Shown: positions 45,865 to 55,706, counted from the first letter of the stretch. The stretch: DNA of 63,620 nt from Alphaproteobacteria bacterium Ga0077535 (GCA_001464425.1 LNEK01000024.1:1-63620), one strand, 5' to 3'. Translations and numbers: made by a program. The notes: generated by a model from the letters alone, not told the origin.

Positions 45865-46872
45865 TTACACCCAGAGTCCGGAGATGGACACGCTGGTGAT
45901 CCCCAAGCCGCTCCCCGACACCGTCTCCCGCATGAACACCAAGTTCGAATTGGAGATCGGGGAGAGGACGCTGCAGGGCTGGGTGTATTGGGCGCCGAGG
46001 CGTGAGCCGCCGCTTTCGCTGCGGATGCCGGTGAAGGAGCCGCTTACGCCAGCTTCCGTGGTGTCGAGGATCGCTTGCACGGAGAGGCCTTCGACCAAAG
46101 CTTTCAGCAGCAGGCCTTTTTGCCGGAAGACGCGGCCGAGCACGGTTTGCATCATCGGCGAAATGTCGAGCGCGATGACGCGGCCGGGAATGATGGTGGT
46201 CGGGTCGCCGAGCTGGATGGCGTCGGCTGCGCTCCATGTGGCGATGGCGGCGGCGTCCAGCACTTGCAGCTGATTGGCGGCGGGCGCGGCTTTGATCTAA
46301 GCGGATTCGATCGGCGATTTGGTGGTGTTCCAAATGCGCGCGTAGACGACGCCGGCCATGAGTGCGCCGAAGAGGAGGCCAGCGTCGGCGGTCGTGAGAG
46401 TGATGATATCGCCGGCGACGGCGCTGATGGCGACGGCGCGAGGATTTTGGGCGCGCGGCGTGTCGATGCGATAGGCGCTGACGATGCCGTCGCCGCCGGT
46501 GGTGAAGATGAGGCGATGCTCGCTCTGGCCGGCGATGTGCGCCCAGGCGGCGGCGGTGCGGATGTAGAGGTGGTGCGTATCTTCGGCGACGCATTGCCAG
46601 CCGGTGCGCGGTGTCAGTTCTTCCCACACGCCGTGGCGATAATACGCGAGCGCGCCATCGGCCATCGCGCCCCAGGCGGCGCCGGTTTTGCCGGTGGGGA
46701 GAATGTAGATGTCGCCGTCTGATGGTGATGCGGGCTCTGCGGCGAGCGTGGCGGATTTTGCGGAGAGTTGCGTCAGCGCGTCGAGGCGCAGAAGCGATTC
46801 GTTGACAGTGACGTGTTTCTGCGCTTGCGCGGCGGCGAGATAGGGAATGCCGAGACGGGTGGATTGCGACAT
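45865..46872 (-). pseudogene. DUF2793 protein interrupted by an in-frame amber codon
   Basis: The N-terminal part starts MSQSTRLGIPYLAAAQAQKH, typical of DUF2793 proteins, with a strong AAAAGGAG ribosome-binding site eight bases upstream. After 191 codons a TAG stands at 46299-46297. The same frame then continues without a break (IKAAPAANQLQVLDAAAI, to a natural stop at 45865), giving a full length of about 335 codons. The TAG is one substitution from TGG (Trp) or CAG (Gln). The reading resumes in family style, so this is a nonsense mutation rather than two genes. DUF2793 proteins often accompany gene-transfer-agent or tail genes in alphaproteobacteria, but no such genes are nearby. Confidence 0.78.
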
Positions 46873-46953
46873 GGGTGAAGCTCCTTTTGCTTCATTTTAT
46901 GCGCGCGCGTGATCGGTCGGATTGGTGCGGGTGTATCCCCCTAATTTGGCCCT

Positions 46954-49332
46954 CTAATCGAGCGCGGCGGCGACGCGGATCAGCTCATCGCAGGCGAACA
47001 TGATGTGATAGAAGCTAGAGGCGGGCGCGGGCTCTTCGATGAAGCCGCCATGGGCGAGGCGGCGGTCGCGCCAGAGGCCTTTGACGGGCGTGTCGCAATA
47101 GGTCATCAGCATGTCGAAGGCTTGGGCTGCGGCGTGCGCGGCTTCTGGATCGCGCGTGCGCGCGTAGCGGATGACGTTGGCTTTGATGCGCTCGGTGTGC
47201 GGCCACAGGCGCGAGGTTTGTGTGCGCGGGCGGCCATCGGGATGGACCTCGTCAAACACGGCGGCGCTGGCGAGATCGACGCCGTAGACTTCGCCATGCA
47301 CGCGCAGGCGCTCAGCGATGGCGGAAAGATCGCCGCCGCCGGCTGTGTGCCATTTGTGGAGGAGCCAGCTCCATTCGAAATGGTGGCCGGGCTCGACGAT
47401 GATGCCGGCGTCTGGGCGCCAGGCATCGTTGAAATATTCCGGCAGCACGCCGAGGTTCGGCTCGAAGAATTTATCGCGGAAGAGATGGGCGATTTGGGTG
47501 GCGCGGTTGAGATGCGCTGCGTTGCCGGTGGCGGCGTGCAGCGCGAGCAACGCTTCGAACATGTGCATGTGCGGATTTTGGCGGCGCGGCGGTGTGGGCG
47601 TGACCTCGCCTTCGCGGAAGCCGCCGGCCGGGTGCGCCCAGTTCGCTTCGGCCCAGGCGATGAGCTTTTCCGCGGCGGCGATGAGGTCCGGGCGATCGCC
47701 GAGCGCGCGCGCGGCTTCGGCGAGGCCGAAGACGACGAAGGCGAGGTCGTATAGATCGCGGCGCTCGTCGCTGGGTGCGCCACTGGGCGATAGCATATGG
47801 CGCGTGCCGCCATCGGCGCGGAGGGCGCGGGTGAGGAGGATGTCGGCGCCGGTTTCGACTGCCTCGCGCCACGGGCCGTTCCAGCCTAGGTGCTGCGCGC
47901 GTGCGTACACAACGGTCTGCCGCGCTTGCACGCGGATGCGGCGCGGTAGTTGCGCTTGCGGCGCGCCGTCGAGCGCCATGCGTTCGTGGAAGCAGTTCGC
48001 AGCGCGGTCAAAGCCGTGCTCCCACCAGAGCGGCAGTGCGTGATCGAAGAGCCATGCGCGTGCTTGCGCGGCGCGATCGCGGATCGCGGCTTTGGCTTGC
48101 GCGGCTGTTGCGCTTCGCGTCGGCATGCGGGCGAGACCGGCGCGGACGGCGCTGAGGAGTTCACCGCTTTGCACCTTGGCGCCGAAGAGGTTGACGGCGC
48201 TTGCCGCTTGCGTGTCGAGATCGGTGTCGCCGACGACGAAGCAGCGCGTGCGGTCAATCGGCCATTCGGCCAGCGCGCGGCGCAGCATGCCGGGATTGGG
48301 TTTGCGGTCGGGGTGGTTGGCGTGGGTGAATTCCGCAACGACGCCGTCGCCGTGGTGCGGGCAATGGTAGAATGCGTCGATGTGAGCGCCGTGCGCGCGG
48401 AGGTCCGTTTGCATGTGCGCGTGGAAGGCACGCATGTCGGCTTCGCTGTAGAGGCCGCGGGCGATGCCGGATTGATTGGTGACGACGATGGCGAAGGCGC
48501 CGGCGTCATTGGCGGCGCGTATGGCTTCGATGGCGCCGGGTTTCCAGCGCAGCTTTGCGGGTTGAAACGTGTAGCCTTCGTCTTCGATTAGAGTGTTGTC
48601 GCGATCGAACAGCACGGCGGGGCGGCGCATGCGATCGGCGAATTCGGTGCGCGCTTCGGCGAGTGTTTCGGGCAGGCCGATATCGATGAAATAGCCGTCG
48701 CTGGTGTAGCTCGCGAGCGCGTTTTGCGCGGCGAGTTTTGGGAACACGTCCGTCTCGATCGAGCAGGGTGTTTGCGTGATCAGATCGAGCGCGCTGCGGC
48801 GGAGCACGTACACGCCGGCGGAGATCAGCGCTGCTTTGGCGTTCGGGTCTTTCTCCTGAAAGGCGAGGACGCGGCCGTCTTTCGCCTCCACGCGCCCGAA
48901 GCGTGCGCCGTCATCGACGCGGCGCAGCGCCATCGCGCCGATGTCGTTTGGGCCTAATGTCTGTGCGAGGGCGAGATAATTTGTGTCGAAGAACGTATCG
49001 CCGTTCGACATCAGGAACACGTCGTCGAGCGTGTCAGCGGCGTAGCGCAGCGCGCCGCCCGTGCCTGCGGGCTCGGGCTCGACGATGACGTGCACCCTCG
49101 CGCCGAGCACCGATTGGCCCTCGTAACGTTCGGTGACGAGATCGCCCATATGGCCCGCCAAAAGGACGATTTCTTCTACGCCGTGGCGGGCGATATTGAA
49201 GAGCAAGTAATCCAGGAACCGCGTATCGCCCGCGATTGGCAGCAGCGGCTTAGGCGCAGCGCGCGCCAGATCGCCTAATCGTGATCCGCGCCCGCCTACG
49301 AGAATGACAGCCTGCCGCATTATGATGCTCAT
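46954..49332 (-). CDS. Three-domain fusion: sugar-phosphate nucleotidyltransferase, GmhB-like phosphatase, AGE-family isomerase
   Basis: A 792-residue protein with three enzyme domains. Residues ~5-230 are a HddC-like nucleotidyltransferase (AVILVGGRGSRLGDL, APKPLLPIAG). Residues ~238-405 are a HAD phosphatase of the GmhB type (FDRDNTL, Asp243/Asp245; VVTNQSGIARG; RKPNPGML; VVGDTDLD). Residues ~425-792 are an N-acylglucosamine 2-epimerase/aldose-ketose isomerase barrel (NPHMHMFEA with His588/His590; PGHHFEWSW with His650/His651 and Glu653). With hddA in the next plus-strand unit this suits GDP-D-glycero-D-manno-heptose synthesis, the AGE part perhaps forming the heptose-7-phosphate. A mannose, GlcNAc or other pathway cannot be excluded. 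Confidence 0.85.
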   Translation of the reverse strand: MSIIMRQAVILVGGRGSRLGDLARAAPKPLLPIAGDTRFLDYLLFNIARHGVEEIVLLAGHMGDLVTERYEGQSVLGARVHVIVEPEPAGTGGALRYAADTLDDVFLMSNGDTFFDTNYLALAQTLGPNDIGAMALRRVDDGARFGRVEAKDGRVLAFQEKDPNAKAALISAGVYVLRRSALDLITQTPCSIETDVFPKLAAQNALASYTSDGYFIDIGLPETLAEARTEFADRMRRPAVLFDRDNTLIEDEGYTFQPAKLRWKPGAIEAIRAANDAGAFAIVVTNQSGIARGLYSEADMRAFHAHMQTDLRAHGAHIDAFYHCPHHGDGVVAEFTHANHPDRKPNPGMLRRALAEWPIDRTRCFVVGDTDLDTQAASAVNLFGAKVQSGELLSAVRAGLARMPTRSATAAQAKAAIRDRAAQARAWLFDHALPLWWEHGFDRAANCFHERMALDGAPQAQLPRRIRVQARQTVVYARAQHLGWNGPWREAVETGADILLTRALRADGGTRHMLSPSGAPSDERRDLYDLAFVVFGLAEAARALGDRPDLIAAAEKLIAWAEANWAHPAGGFREGEVTPTPPRRQNPHMHMFEALLALHAATGNAAHLNRATQIAHLFRDKFFEPNLGVLPEYFNDAWRPDAGIIVEPGHHFEWSWLLHKWHTAGGGDLSAIAERLRVHGEVYGVDLASAAVFDEVHPDGRPRTQTSRLWPHTERIKANVIRYARTRDPEAAHAAAQAFDMLMTYCDTPVKGLWRDRRLAHGGFIEEPAPASSFYHIMFACDELIRVAAALD

Positions 49333-49521
49333 CGGGGCGAGAGACCCGGCAAAGACGGCGTTTGGACCGACTTTGGCGAGTTCCAGGAATCAGCCTGTCA
49401 TAGCATCTTCACGCGGACGGGTGTCAGATGCGACGATGCAGCCGTGGGCTGCAGCTCTGGGCTGACTCAACAGTTGGCAAGGTGTTAGAAGCCGGCGTCT
49501 TAGAAGCGAGGCGGGGGAAGC

Positions 49522-50310
49522 GTGGGGACCACGGCAGTAGCGTTCCGGGATCTGGGCGGCTCTTTAGCTCGCCTGCCGCTAGCCTTTTGGCTGGCTTGGG
49601 ACGACATCCACGGCAAATATAGGCGGACCGTTCTCGGCCCGCTTTGGATCACTATAGGCCAAGCTGCGGTAATCTGCGGTTTTGCCGTGGTTTTCTCGGG
49701 GCTCTTCGGTGCCGACCCTGCAACGTACTTGCTGTACCTTGCTGCTGGGTTTCCGATCTGGGCGATGATATCGCAATACTTTGTCGACATGCCTGCGGCG
49801 TTTGTGAACACGCGAGGCATGATCGAGAGCTACGAGCTGCCGTGGCTGCTGCAGATATGGCGCCGCGCTTTGGGCTATGTGCTGATCTTCGTGCATCACA
49901 TTGCGATTTTGTTCGTCGCGATGCTGATATTGGGGGTGCAGCCGACACCGAACATGCTGCTCGCAGTGCCAGCGCTGTTTATCGTCACGCTGGCGGGGGT
50001 TGGTTTTGGTTTGACGGTTGCTGTGCTTGGGGCGCGGTTTCGTGACTTGCAGCATGCGCTTGGTGTCGCCGCGAGCTTCCTGATGCTCTTCTCGCCGGTT
50101 TTGTGGCGTACTGAGCAGCTGCTGACCAATCAGTGGGTCTATCAGTTCAATCCGCTGTATTATTTTCTCCGCCTCTTGCGCGACCCGTTGCTGCAATTGT
50201 CGACACCTGTCGAGATTTGGATCGGCGCTGGGGCAGGCGCGGTTGCTCTGTTCGTACTCGGCTTCGTTACCTTCTGGGTGAGCCGCCGCAATCTCTATCA
50301 CTGGATGTAG
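49522..50310 (+). CDS. wzm: ABC-2 polysaccharide export permease (Wzm-like)
   Basis: A 262-residue inner-membrane permease with six helices. WDDIHGKYRRTVLGPLWITI is the N-terminal amphipathic signature of the Wzm/TagG/KpsM branch; PWLLQIWRRALGYVLIF and FNPLYYFLRLLRDPLL are also typical. It starts at a GTG at 49522 after GGGGGAAGC. The ATPase follows after three bases, so the two form the transporter. It exports a lipid-linked finished glycan across the inner membrane. Confidence 0.93.
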   Translation: MGTTAVAFRDLGGSLARLPLAFWLAWDDIHGKYRRTVLGPLWITIGQAAVICGFAVVFSGLFGADPATYLLYLAAGFPIWAMISQYFVDMPAAFVNTRGMIESYELPWLLQIWRRALGYVLIFVHHIAILFVAMLILGVQPTPNMLLAVPALFIVTLAGVGFGLTVAVLGARFRDLQHALGVAASFLMLFSPVLWRTEQLLTNQWVYQFNPLYYFLRLLRDPLLQLSTPVEIWIGAGAGAVALFVLGFVTFWVSRRNLYHWM

Positions 50311-50313
50311 TCG

Positions 50314-51084
50314 ATGGTGGGTATTTCACTCTCGGATGTGGTCGTACGCTATCCAGTGTACTCTTCTGGCCGCCAGCGCTCGATACTGAGTGCGACGGCG
50401 AACCGTGTTTCATTTGGGCGCGTCGCACAAGACGTGGGCCGAATTCCCACGGTTACAGCGCTCAGCGGCATTTCGCTTGAGTTGACCGAGGGAATGCGGC
50501 TTGCCTTGATCGGCCGCAACGGCTCCGGGAAAACCACGTTCCTGAAAATGTGCGCGGGGCTCGTCCTGCCAAATGAAGGCACGATCCAGATCAATGGCAC
50601 GCGAGCGGCAATTATCAATCCTAGTGCTGGTCTCGATCCTGACAAAACGGGCCGAGAGAACATCGAATATATTGGCCGCCTGCTCGGCGTGAGCCGCTCC
50701 GAGCGCAAGTTGCTGGTCGACGATGTCGCCGATTTTACAGAACTGGGCGACTTTCTGAATTTTCCGATCCGCACCTATTCCAGCGGCATGACCGTGCGTT
50801 TGATGTTTGCGCTCGCGACTAGCATCGAGCGCGATATCCTGATCGTCGATGAGATCATCGGCGCTGGCGATGCGCTGTTCATGGAAAAGGCGGCCAAGCG
50901 GGTCCGGAGCATGTTCTCGCGCGCGAAAATCCTGATCTTGGCTACGCACTCTGGCGAGGTCGCCGCACAGCTTTGCACCAGCGCGCTTTGGCTCAATAGC
51001 GGCAAGGCGATGATGGCCGGCACGCCAGAAGAGGTCTGGGACGCTTACGTCCATCAGCGGCCGCCGCTCGGCGCTGTGGCCTGA
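50314..51084 (+). CDS. wzt: ABC-2 polysaccharide export ATPase (Wzt-like, short form)
   Basis: The 256-residue ATPase partner of the permease. Walker A GRNGSGKTTFLK, signature YSSGMTVRLMFALAT and Walker B RDILIVDEIIGAGD are intact, with the extra N-terminal leader seen in Wzt/TagH proteins. Compared with Wzt forms of E. coli O8/O9a (over 400 residues), the C-terminal carbohydrate-binding domain is absent. So export should not depend on recognising a non-reducing-end cap through that domain. It begins at the ATG at 50314, three bases after the permease stop. Confidence 0.92.
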   Translation: MVGISLSDVVVRYPVYSSGRQRSILSATANRVSFGRVAQDVGRIPTVTALSGISLELTEGMRLALIGRNGSGKTTFLKMCAGLVLPNEGTIQINGTRAAIINPSAGLDPDKTGRENIEYIGRLLGVSRSERKLLVDDVADFTELGDFLNFPIRTYSSGMTVRLMFALATSIERDILIVDEIIGAGDALFMEKAAKRVRSMFSRAKILILATHSGEVAAQLCTSALWLNSGKAMMAGTPEEVWDAYVHQRPPLGAVA

Positions 51085-51152
51085 TAGGGGCGACGTATTG
51101 GCACGGGGCTAGGCGCGTGTTAGCCCGGACAGGACGATAGGCGAGGATTCGC

Positions 51153-52223
51153 ATGGCAGAATCGTTCATTCGGGCCCGTGCACCGCTCCGTCTTGGGCTT
51201 GGCGGCGGCGGCACGGATACCTCGCCATATGCCGAGCAGTATGGCGGCGTCGTCATCAATGCTACGGTTGATCTTTATGCTCACGTGACCATCGCGCCAT
51301 CGCAAAGCGGCGATGTCGAACTCCATCTGGATGACCGCGAACTCTCGTGGCGCGGGCCAGCAGCGACGCCGCTGTCGCTGACCGACGAGATGAAGCTGCT
51401 GCAGGGCGTCTACAATCGCATGTGCGGCGACTTTAACGGTGGCCGCGCCATGCCGATGGCGATCCATGTTTCTGCCGACGTGCCGCCCGGCTCTGGCCTA
51501 GGCACATCGTCGGCAATGGTGACGGCGCTGGTGCAGGCGTTCAACGAACTCTTCCAAGCGCGGCTGAGCGCCTACGATGTTGCGCATTTGGCGCATGAGA
51601 TCGAGCGCGTTGACCTGAAACTGAACGGCGGCAAGCAGGATCAATACGCGGCGGCGTTCGGCGGCGTGAACTTCATCGAGTTTGGGCCGGGGCCGGGCGT
51701 GCTGGTCAATCCGCTCCGAATTGCGCCGGAGACGGCGGCGGAGTTCGAAGCTTCGCTGGTGCTGTTCTTCTCCGGTGTGTCGCGCGAAAGCGCGCGCATC
51801 ATCGACGAGCAAACACGAAATGTATCGGGCGGCGCGACAGCGTCGGTGGAAGCGATGCACCAGCTGAAAGCGCAGTCGTTCCAGATGAAGCAGGCGCTTT
51901 TACGCGGGCGCATTGATGAAGTAGCAGCGATTCTGGATGAAGGCTGGGCGCAAAAGAAGCGCACCGCCTCGACCGTGACGACTCCTGAACTTGACGCGCT
52001 CTACGATGCGGCGAAATCCGCTGGCGCGATGGGTGGGAAGGTGTCCGGCGCGGGCGGCGGTGGCTTCATGATGTTCCTCGTCGATCCACGCAAGCGTCTG
52101 CGTGTGGTGCGCGCTCTGGAGGCATATCCGGGCCGCGTGTTCGCTACCGGCCTGACTGCTGGCGGCGTTATGTCTTGGCGCGTTGGTGAAGATCTCCGCA
52201 AACTGGCAAGCCTCGCGGCGTGA
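51153..52223 (+). CDS. hddA: D-glycero-alpha-D-manno-heptose 7-phosphate kinase
   Basis: GHMP-family sugar kinase making heptose-1,7-bisphosphate from heptose-7-phosphate, the committed step to GDP-heptose. The 356 residues include the opening RAPLRLGLGGGGTDTSPYAE, the ATP loop PPGSGLGTSSAM and the late GAMGGKVSGAGGGGFMMF. These match HddA rather than galactokinase or the ADP-heptose path kinase HldE. The start at 51153 has GAGGATTC upstream. It follows Wzt by 68 bases and overlaps rfbC by four, so it is co-expressed with export and rhamnose genes. Substrate specificity is inferred from family resemblance. Confidence 0.87.
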   Translation: MAESFIRARAPLRLGLGGGGTDTSPYAEQYGGVVINATVDLYAHVTIAPSQSGDVELHLDDRELSWRGPAATPLSLTDEMKLLQGVYNRMCGDFNGGRAMPMAIHVSADVPPGSGLGTSSAMVTALVQAFNELFQARLSAYDVAHLAHEIERVDLKLNGGKQDQYAAAFGGVNFIEFGPGPGVLVNPLRIAPETAAEFEASLVLFFSGVSRESARIIDEQTRNVSGGATASVEAMHQLKAQSFQMKQALLRGRIDEVAAILDEGWAQKKRTASTVTTPELDALYDAAKSAGAMGGKVSGAGGGGFMMFLVDPRKRLRVVRALEAYPGRVFATGLTAGGVMSWRVGEDLRKLASLAA

Positions 52224-52768
52224 TCGAGCGATTGGCAATACCGGACGTCTGGACCTACACGCCAAAGCGTTTTGGCGATGCGCGCGGCTGGTTCTCGGAA
52301 ACCTTCAATGCGGGTGTGCTGGGCGAGATGCTGGGCGGCCTCACATTCGTGCAGGACAATCAGGCATTCACGCAGGCGCAATACACTTTACGTGGGATGC
52401 ACTTTCAGGCGCCGCCAAAGGCGCAAGATAAGTTCGTGCGCGTGCTGCGTGGTTCTGTGCTGGATGTGGCGGTCGACATCCGGCGCGGTTCGCCAACGCT
52501 TGGGCGCTGGGTTTCAGCCGTGCTGAGTGCGGAGAATGGCGCTCAGATTTTCGTGCCGAAGGGTTTTGCCCACGGCTATCTCACCCTCGAGCCGGATACC
52601 GAGGTGTTCTACAAAGTCACTGATTATTGGAGCCGCGAGAACGAAGGCGGCATCGCCTGGGATGATCCGGCGATTGGCGTCGACTGGGGCGTCGCGGCTG
52701 GAAGCGTGAACATGGCCGATCGCGATCGGCAGTTTCCGCGCCTTGCTGATTTGGCGCCGGTTTTCTAA
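52220..52768 (+). CDS. rfbC: dTDP-4-dehydrorhamnose 3,5-epimerase
   Basis: Third enzyme of dTDP-L-rhamnose synthesis, a cupin. The 182 residues show the start YTPKRFGDARGWFSETFN, the catalytic His in LRGMHFQAPP, and AQIFVPKGFAHGYLTLE with the Tyr loop YKVTDYWSRENEGGIAW. GTG start at 52220 overlaps the hddA stop by four bases (GTGA). Confidence 0.95.
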   Translation: MIERLAIPDVWTYTPKRFGDARGWFSETFNAGVLGEMLGGLTFVQDNQAFTQAQYTLRGMHFQAPPKAQDKFVRVLRGSVLDVAVDIRRGSPTLGRWVSAVLSAENGAQIFVPKGFAHGYLTLEPDTEVFYKVTDYWSRENEGGIAWDDPAIGVDWGVAAGSVNMADRDRQFPRLADLAPVF

Positions 52769-52777
52769 CAAGAGCCC

Positions 52778-53833
52778 ATGAAAGCGTTGATCACAGGCGG
52801 CGCCGGCTTCATCGGCTCGGCGCTGACCCGGCATCTTGTCGGGCAGGGGTGGCAAACGCTTGTCGTTGATAAGCTCACCTATGCTGGGAATTTGTCCTCA
52901 TTGGCGGAGGTGGCGGACAAGCCTGGCTTCGTGTTTGCGCAGATCGATATTTGCGAGCGCGACGCGCTGAGCGCGGCGTTTGCGGCGCATGATCCGGATA
53001 TCGTGTTTCACTTGGCGGCGGAAAGTCACGTCGACCGCTCGATCACGGATGCGGCGGCGTTCATCGAGACCAACCTCGTCGGCACGTTCAATGTTCTGCA
53101 ATGCGCGCGCGCGCATTGGGAAAACCGCACCGGCGAAGCGAAGGCTTGCTTTCGCGTCGTGCATGTTTCGACCGATGAGGTGTATGGCTCGCTTGGTGAC
53201 GAGGGGCTCTTTCACGAGACAACGCCGTACGATCCGCGCTCGCCATATTCGGCAAGCAAGGCCGGCGCCGATCACCTGGCCAGCGCCTGGTTTCACACCT
53301 ACGGCCTGCCGGTGCTGATTTCGAACTGCTCGAACAATTACGGGCCCTATCATTTGCCCGAGAAGCTGATCCCGCTGACGATTTTGAATGCGCTCGAAGG
53401 CCGTAAGCTGCCGGTCTATGGCGATGGCAAGAATGTGCGTGACTGGCTTTATGTTGATGATCACGTCGCTGCACTCTGCTTGATCGCGGAAAAGGGTGAG
53501 CCGGGGCGCTGCTACAATGTCGGCGGGCGCAATGAGCGTGCGAACATCGATGTCGTGCACCGCATTTGCGATCTGCTCGATCAGCACGCGCCGAAAGCCT
53601 ATCCGCATCGCGAGCTTATCGAGTTTGTCGTGGATCGCGCCGGGCATGATCGGCGCTATGCGATTGATGCGACGCGGCTTGAGAGCGAGCTTGGTTGGCG
53701 CGCGCAGGAGACCTTCGACACCGGCATGGAACGCACGGTGCGCTGGTATCTCGATAACGAGGATTGGTGGCGGCCGTTGCGCGACGAGGGTATCGGCGTC
53801 GCGCGTCAGGGTCTGTTGAAGGAAAAGCCGTGA
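52778..53833 (+). CDS. rfbB: dTDP-glucose 4,6-dehydratase
   Basis: Second enzyme of the dTDP-rhamnose pathway. The 351 residues have the NAD loop [33 protein letters not shown] catalytic STDEVYGSL region and [15 protein letters not shown] (Tyr/Lys), plus [11 protein letters not shown]. It lies nine bases after rfbC and overlaps rfbD by four. Confidence 0.96.
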   Translation: MKALITGGAGFIGSALTRHLVGQGWQTLVVDKLTYAGNLSSLAEVADKPGFVFAQIDICERDALSAAFAAHDPDIVFHLAAESHVDRSITDAAAFIETNLVGTFNVLQCARAHWENRTGEAKACFRVVHVSTDEVYGSLGDEGLFHETTPYDPRSPYSASKAGADHLASAWFHTYGLPVLISNCSNNYGPYHLPEKLIPLTILNALEGRKLPVYGDGKNVRDWLYVDDHVAALCLIAEKGEPGRCYNVGGRNERANIDVVHRICDLLDQHAPKAYPHRELIEFVVDRAGHDRRYAIDATRLESELGWRAQETFDTGMERTVRWYLDNEDWWRPLRDEGIGVARQGLLKEKP

Positions 53834-54705
53834 TCCTGGTGATTGGCCGCAACGGGCAGCTGGCGCGCGCTTTGGTGCGTCGCGCAGCGGCGCGCGGTGT
53901 AGCGGTAGAGGTGATGGGTCGTCCTGAGATCGATCTTATGGCGCCTGGGATTGCGGCGCGTGAGATCGCGGCGCGAGGGCCCGCCGTGGTGATCAATACT
54001 GCTGCGTACACGGCGGTTGATAAAGCTGAAGACGATGCCGAAACCGCGCGGCGTATTAATGCCGAGGCGCCCGAAGCGATGGCGCGGGCGTCTGCGGATG
54101 TTGGCGCAGCGTTCGTGCAGATTTCTACCGATTACGTTTTCGCGGGCGATAATGACGGCGCTTACGTTGAGACCGATGCGGTTGCGCCGAATGGGGTCTA
54201 CGGCGCGACCAAACTGGAAGGCGAGCAGCGCTCGCTTGCGGCGAATGCGCGGACGATCGTGATGCGTACGGCCTGGGTATATGATGCGAGCGGCGCCAAT
54301 TTCGTGCGCACCATGCTGCGGCTTGCATCAACGCACGATGAGCTTGGCGTTGTCGCCGATCAGCGCGGTTGCCCGACATTTGCGGATGATCTTGCCGATG
54401 CGGCGCTGAGCGTGGCGCTGAAGCCGGAGAGTTTCGGCGTTTATCATTGCGCCGGCGCCGGCGAGACGACCTGGGCGGATTTCGCAGAAGAGATTTTCTC
54501 CCATTCGCGTGCGCGCGGCGGACCGGGTGCGGCGGTGCGCAAGATCACTACGGCGGAATTTCCGACCCGCGCCAAGCGGCCGGCAAATTCGCGGCTCGAT
54601 TGCACGAAATTGGCGCGCGATTACGGTGTCGTTATGCGGCCCTGGCGCGAGGCGCTCTCGGCGTGCATGGATGAAATAGCCGCTGGCGGCTGGAGAGTGC
54701 AATGA
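53830..54705 (+). CDS. rfbD: dTDP-4-dehydrorhamnose reductase
   Basis: Last enzyme of dTDP-rhamnose synthesis, reducing the keto sugar with NAD(P)H. From the GTG at 53830 the 291-residue protein begins [15 protein letters not shown], the nucleotide-binding loop, followed by [25 protein letters not shown], the [12 protein letters not shown] catalytic Tyr/Lys and [18 protein letters not shown]. The frame is open upstream to 53764 within rfbB, but GTGA overlap at the rfbB stop marks the true start. Confidence 0.95.
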   Translation: MILVIGRNGQLARALVRRAAARGVAVEVMGRPEIDLMAPGIAAREIAARGPAVVINTAAYTAVDKAEDDAETARRINAEAPEAMARASADVGAAFVQISTDYVFAGDNDGAYVETDAVAPNGVYGATKLEGEQRSLAANARTIVMRTAWVYDASGANFVRTMLRLASTHDELGVVADQRGCPTFADDLADAALSVALKPESFGVYHCAGAGETTWADFAEEIFSHSRARGGPGAAVRKITTAEFPTRAKRPANSRLDCTKLARDYGVVMRPWREALSACMDEIAAGGWRVQ

Positions 54706-55583
54706 AGGGCATCGTCCTTGCTGGCGGCACCGGCAGCCGGCTCTTCCCGGTGACGCTGGCGATCTCCAAGCAGCTGACGCCGGTCTATGACAAACCGCTG
54801 ATCTATTATCCGATCAGCACGCTCATGCTCGCCGGCATCCGCGACATCCTGATTATTTCGACGCCTGCCGATCTGCCGCAATTTCAGAAGCTTTTGGGCG
54901 ATGGCGCCGCATGGGGCGTGAAGTTCAGCTATGAAGAACAAGCGACGCCCGCTGGAATCGCCCAAGCTTTTTTGATTGGCGAAAAGTTCCTCGACGGCGA
55001 GGGCGCGGCGCTCGTTCTCGGCGACAACATTTTCTATGGCCACGGCTTAGTCGAGCAATTGGCCAGCGCGACCCAACGGCGAAAGGGCGCCACAGTTTTC
55101 GCCTATCAGGTGGCTGATCCTGAGCGGTTCGGCGTGGTTTCTTTCGATGCGGACGCAAAAGCCCTGACGATCGAAGAAAAGCCGGCGAAACCCAAATCCA
55201 ACTGGGCTGTCACGGGGCTCTATTTTTACGACGCCAGCGTCGTCGAGGTGGCCCGGGCCCTCAAGCCTTCGCCGCGCGGCGAGCTTGAGATCACCGATCT
55301 AAACAAAGTGTATCTGAAAGCCGGCGCGCTCAATGTGGAGCGCATGGGCCGCGGCTATGCTTGGCTCGACACCGGAACGCCGGATTCCCTGCTGGAAGCG
55401 GCGGAATTCGTGCGAACTTTGGAGCGTCGCCAAGGCCTGAAGATCGCATGCCCCGAAGAAGTTGCGTTCCACATGGGCTTCATAGATCAGCAACAGCTCT
55501 TGCGACTTGGTGAGCGATTGGCGAAATCGAGCTATGGGGAATACCTCCTAGCGATTGCCCGTGACGAGACTTTCAACGGCTAG
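54702..55583 (+). CDS. rfbA: Glucose-1-phosphate thymidylyltransferase
   Basis: First enzyme of the dTDP-rhamnose pathway. The 293 residues carry [20 protein letters not shown], the sugar-binding [28 protein letters not shown] and [19 protein letters not shown]. The ATG overlaps the rfbD stop by four bases. Gene order C-B-D-A is one operon together with hddA and the ABC exporter. A 123-base gap, without a clear terminator, precedes the next gene. Confidence 0.97.
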   Translation: MKGIVLAGGTGSRLFPVTLAISKQLTPVYDKPLIYYPISTLMLAGIRDILIISTPADLPQFQKLLGDGAAWGVKFSYEEQATPAGIAQAFLIGEKFLDGEGAALVLGDNIFYGHGLVEQLASATQRRKGATVFAYQVADPERFGVVSFDADAKALTIEEKPAKPKSNWAVTGLYFYDASVVEVARALKPSPRGELEITDLNKVYLKAGALNVERMGRGYAWLDTGTPDSLLEAAEFVRTLERRQGLKIACPEEVAFHMGFIDQQQLLRLGERLAKSSYGEYLLAIARDETFNG

Positions 55584-55706
55584 CGCAGGCGCTTCCATTG
55601 ACCCCAGAACCCCCGGTTTATACGGTTAAATTCGTATTTCTGATTACGGGGGCTAAACCTTCGCGCGGCATCGTCCGAAGGGGGTTTTGGGGAGCGTTCG
55701 GGTTCA

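Noticed and set aside
45865-46872. Prophage or gene-transfer-agent remnant suggested by DUF2793
   Set aside because: No capsid, tail, portal or integrase gene and no attachment site are seen; the gene stands alone in a glycan locus.
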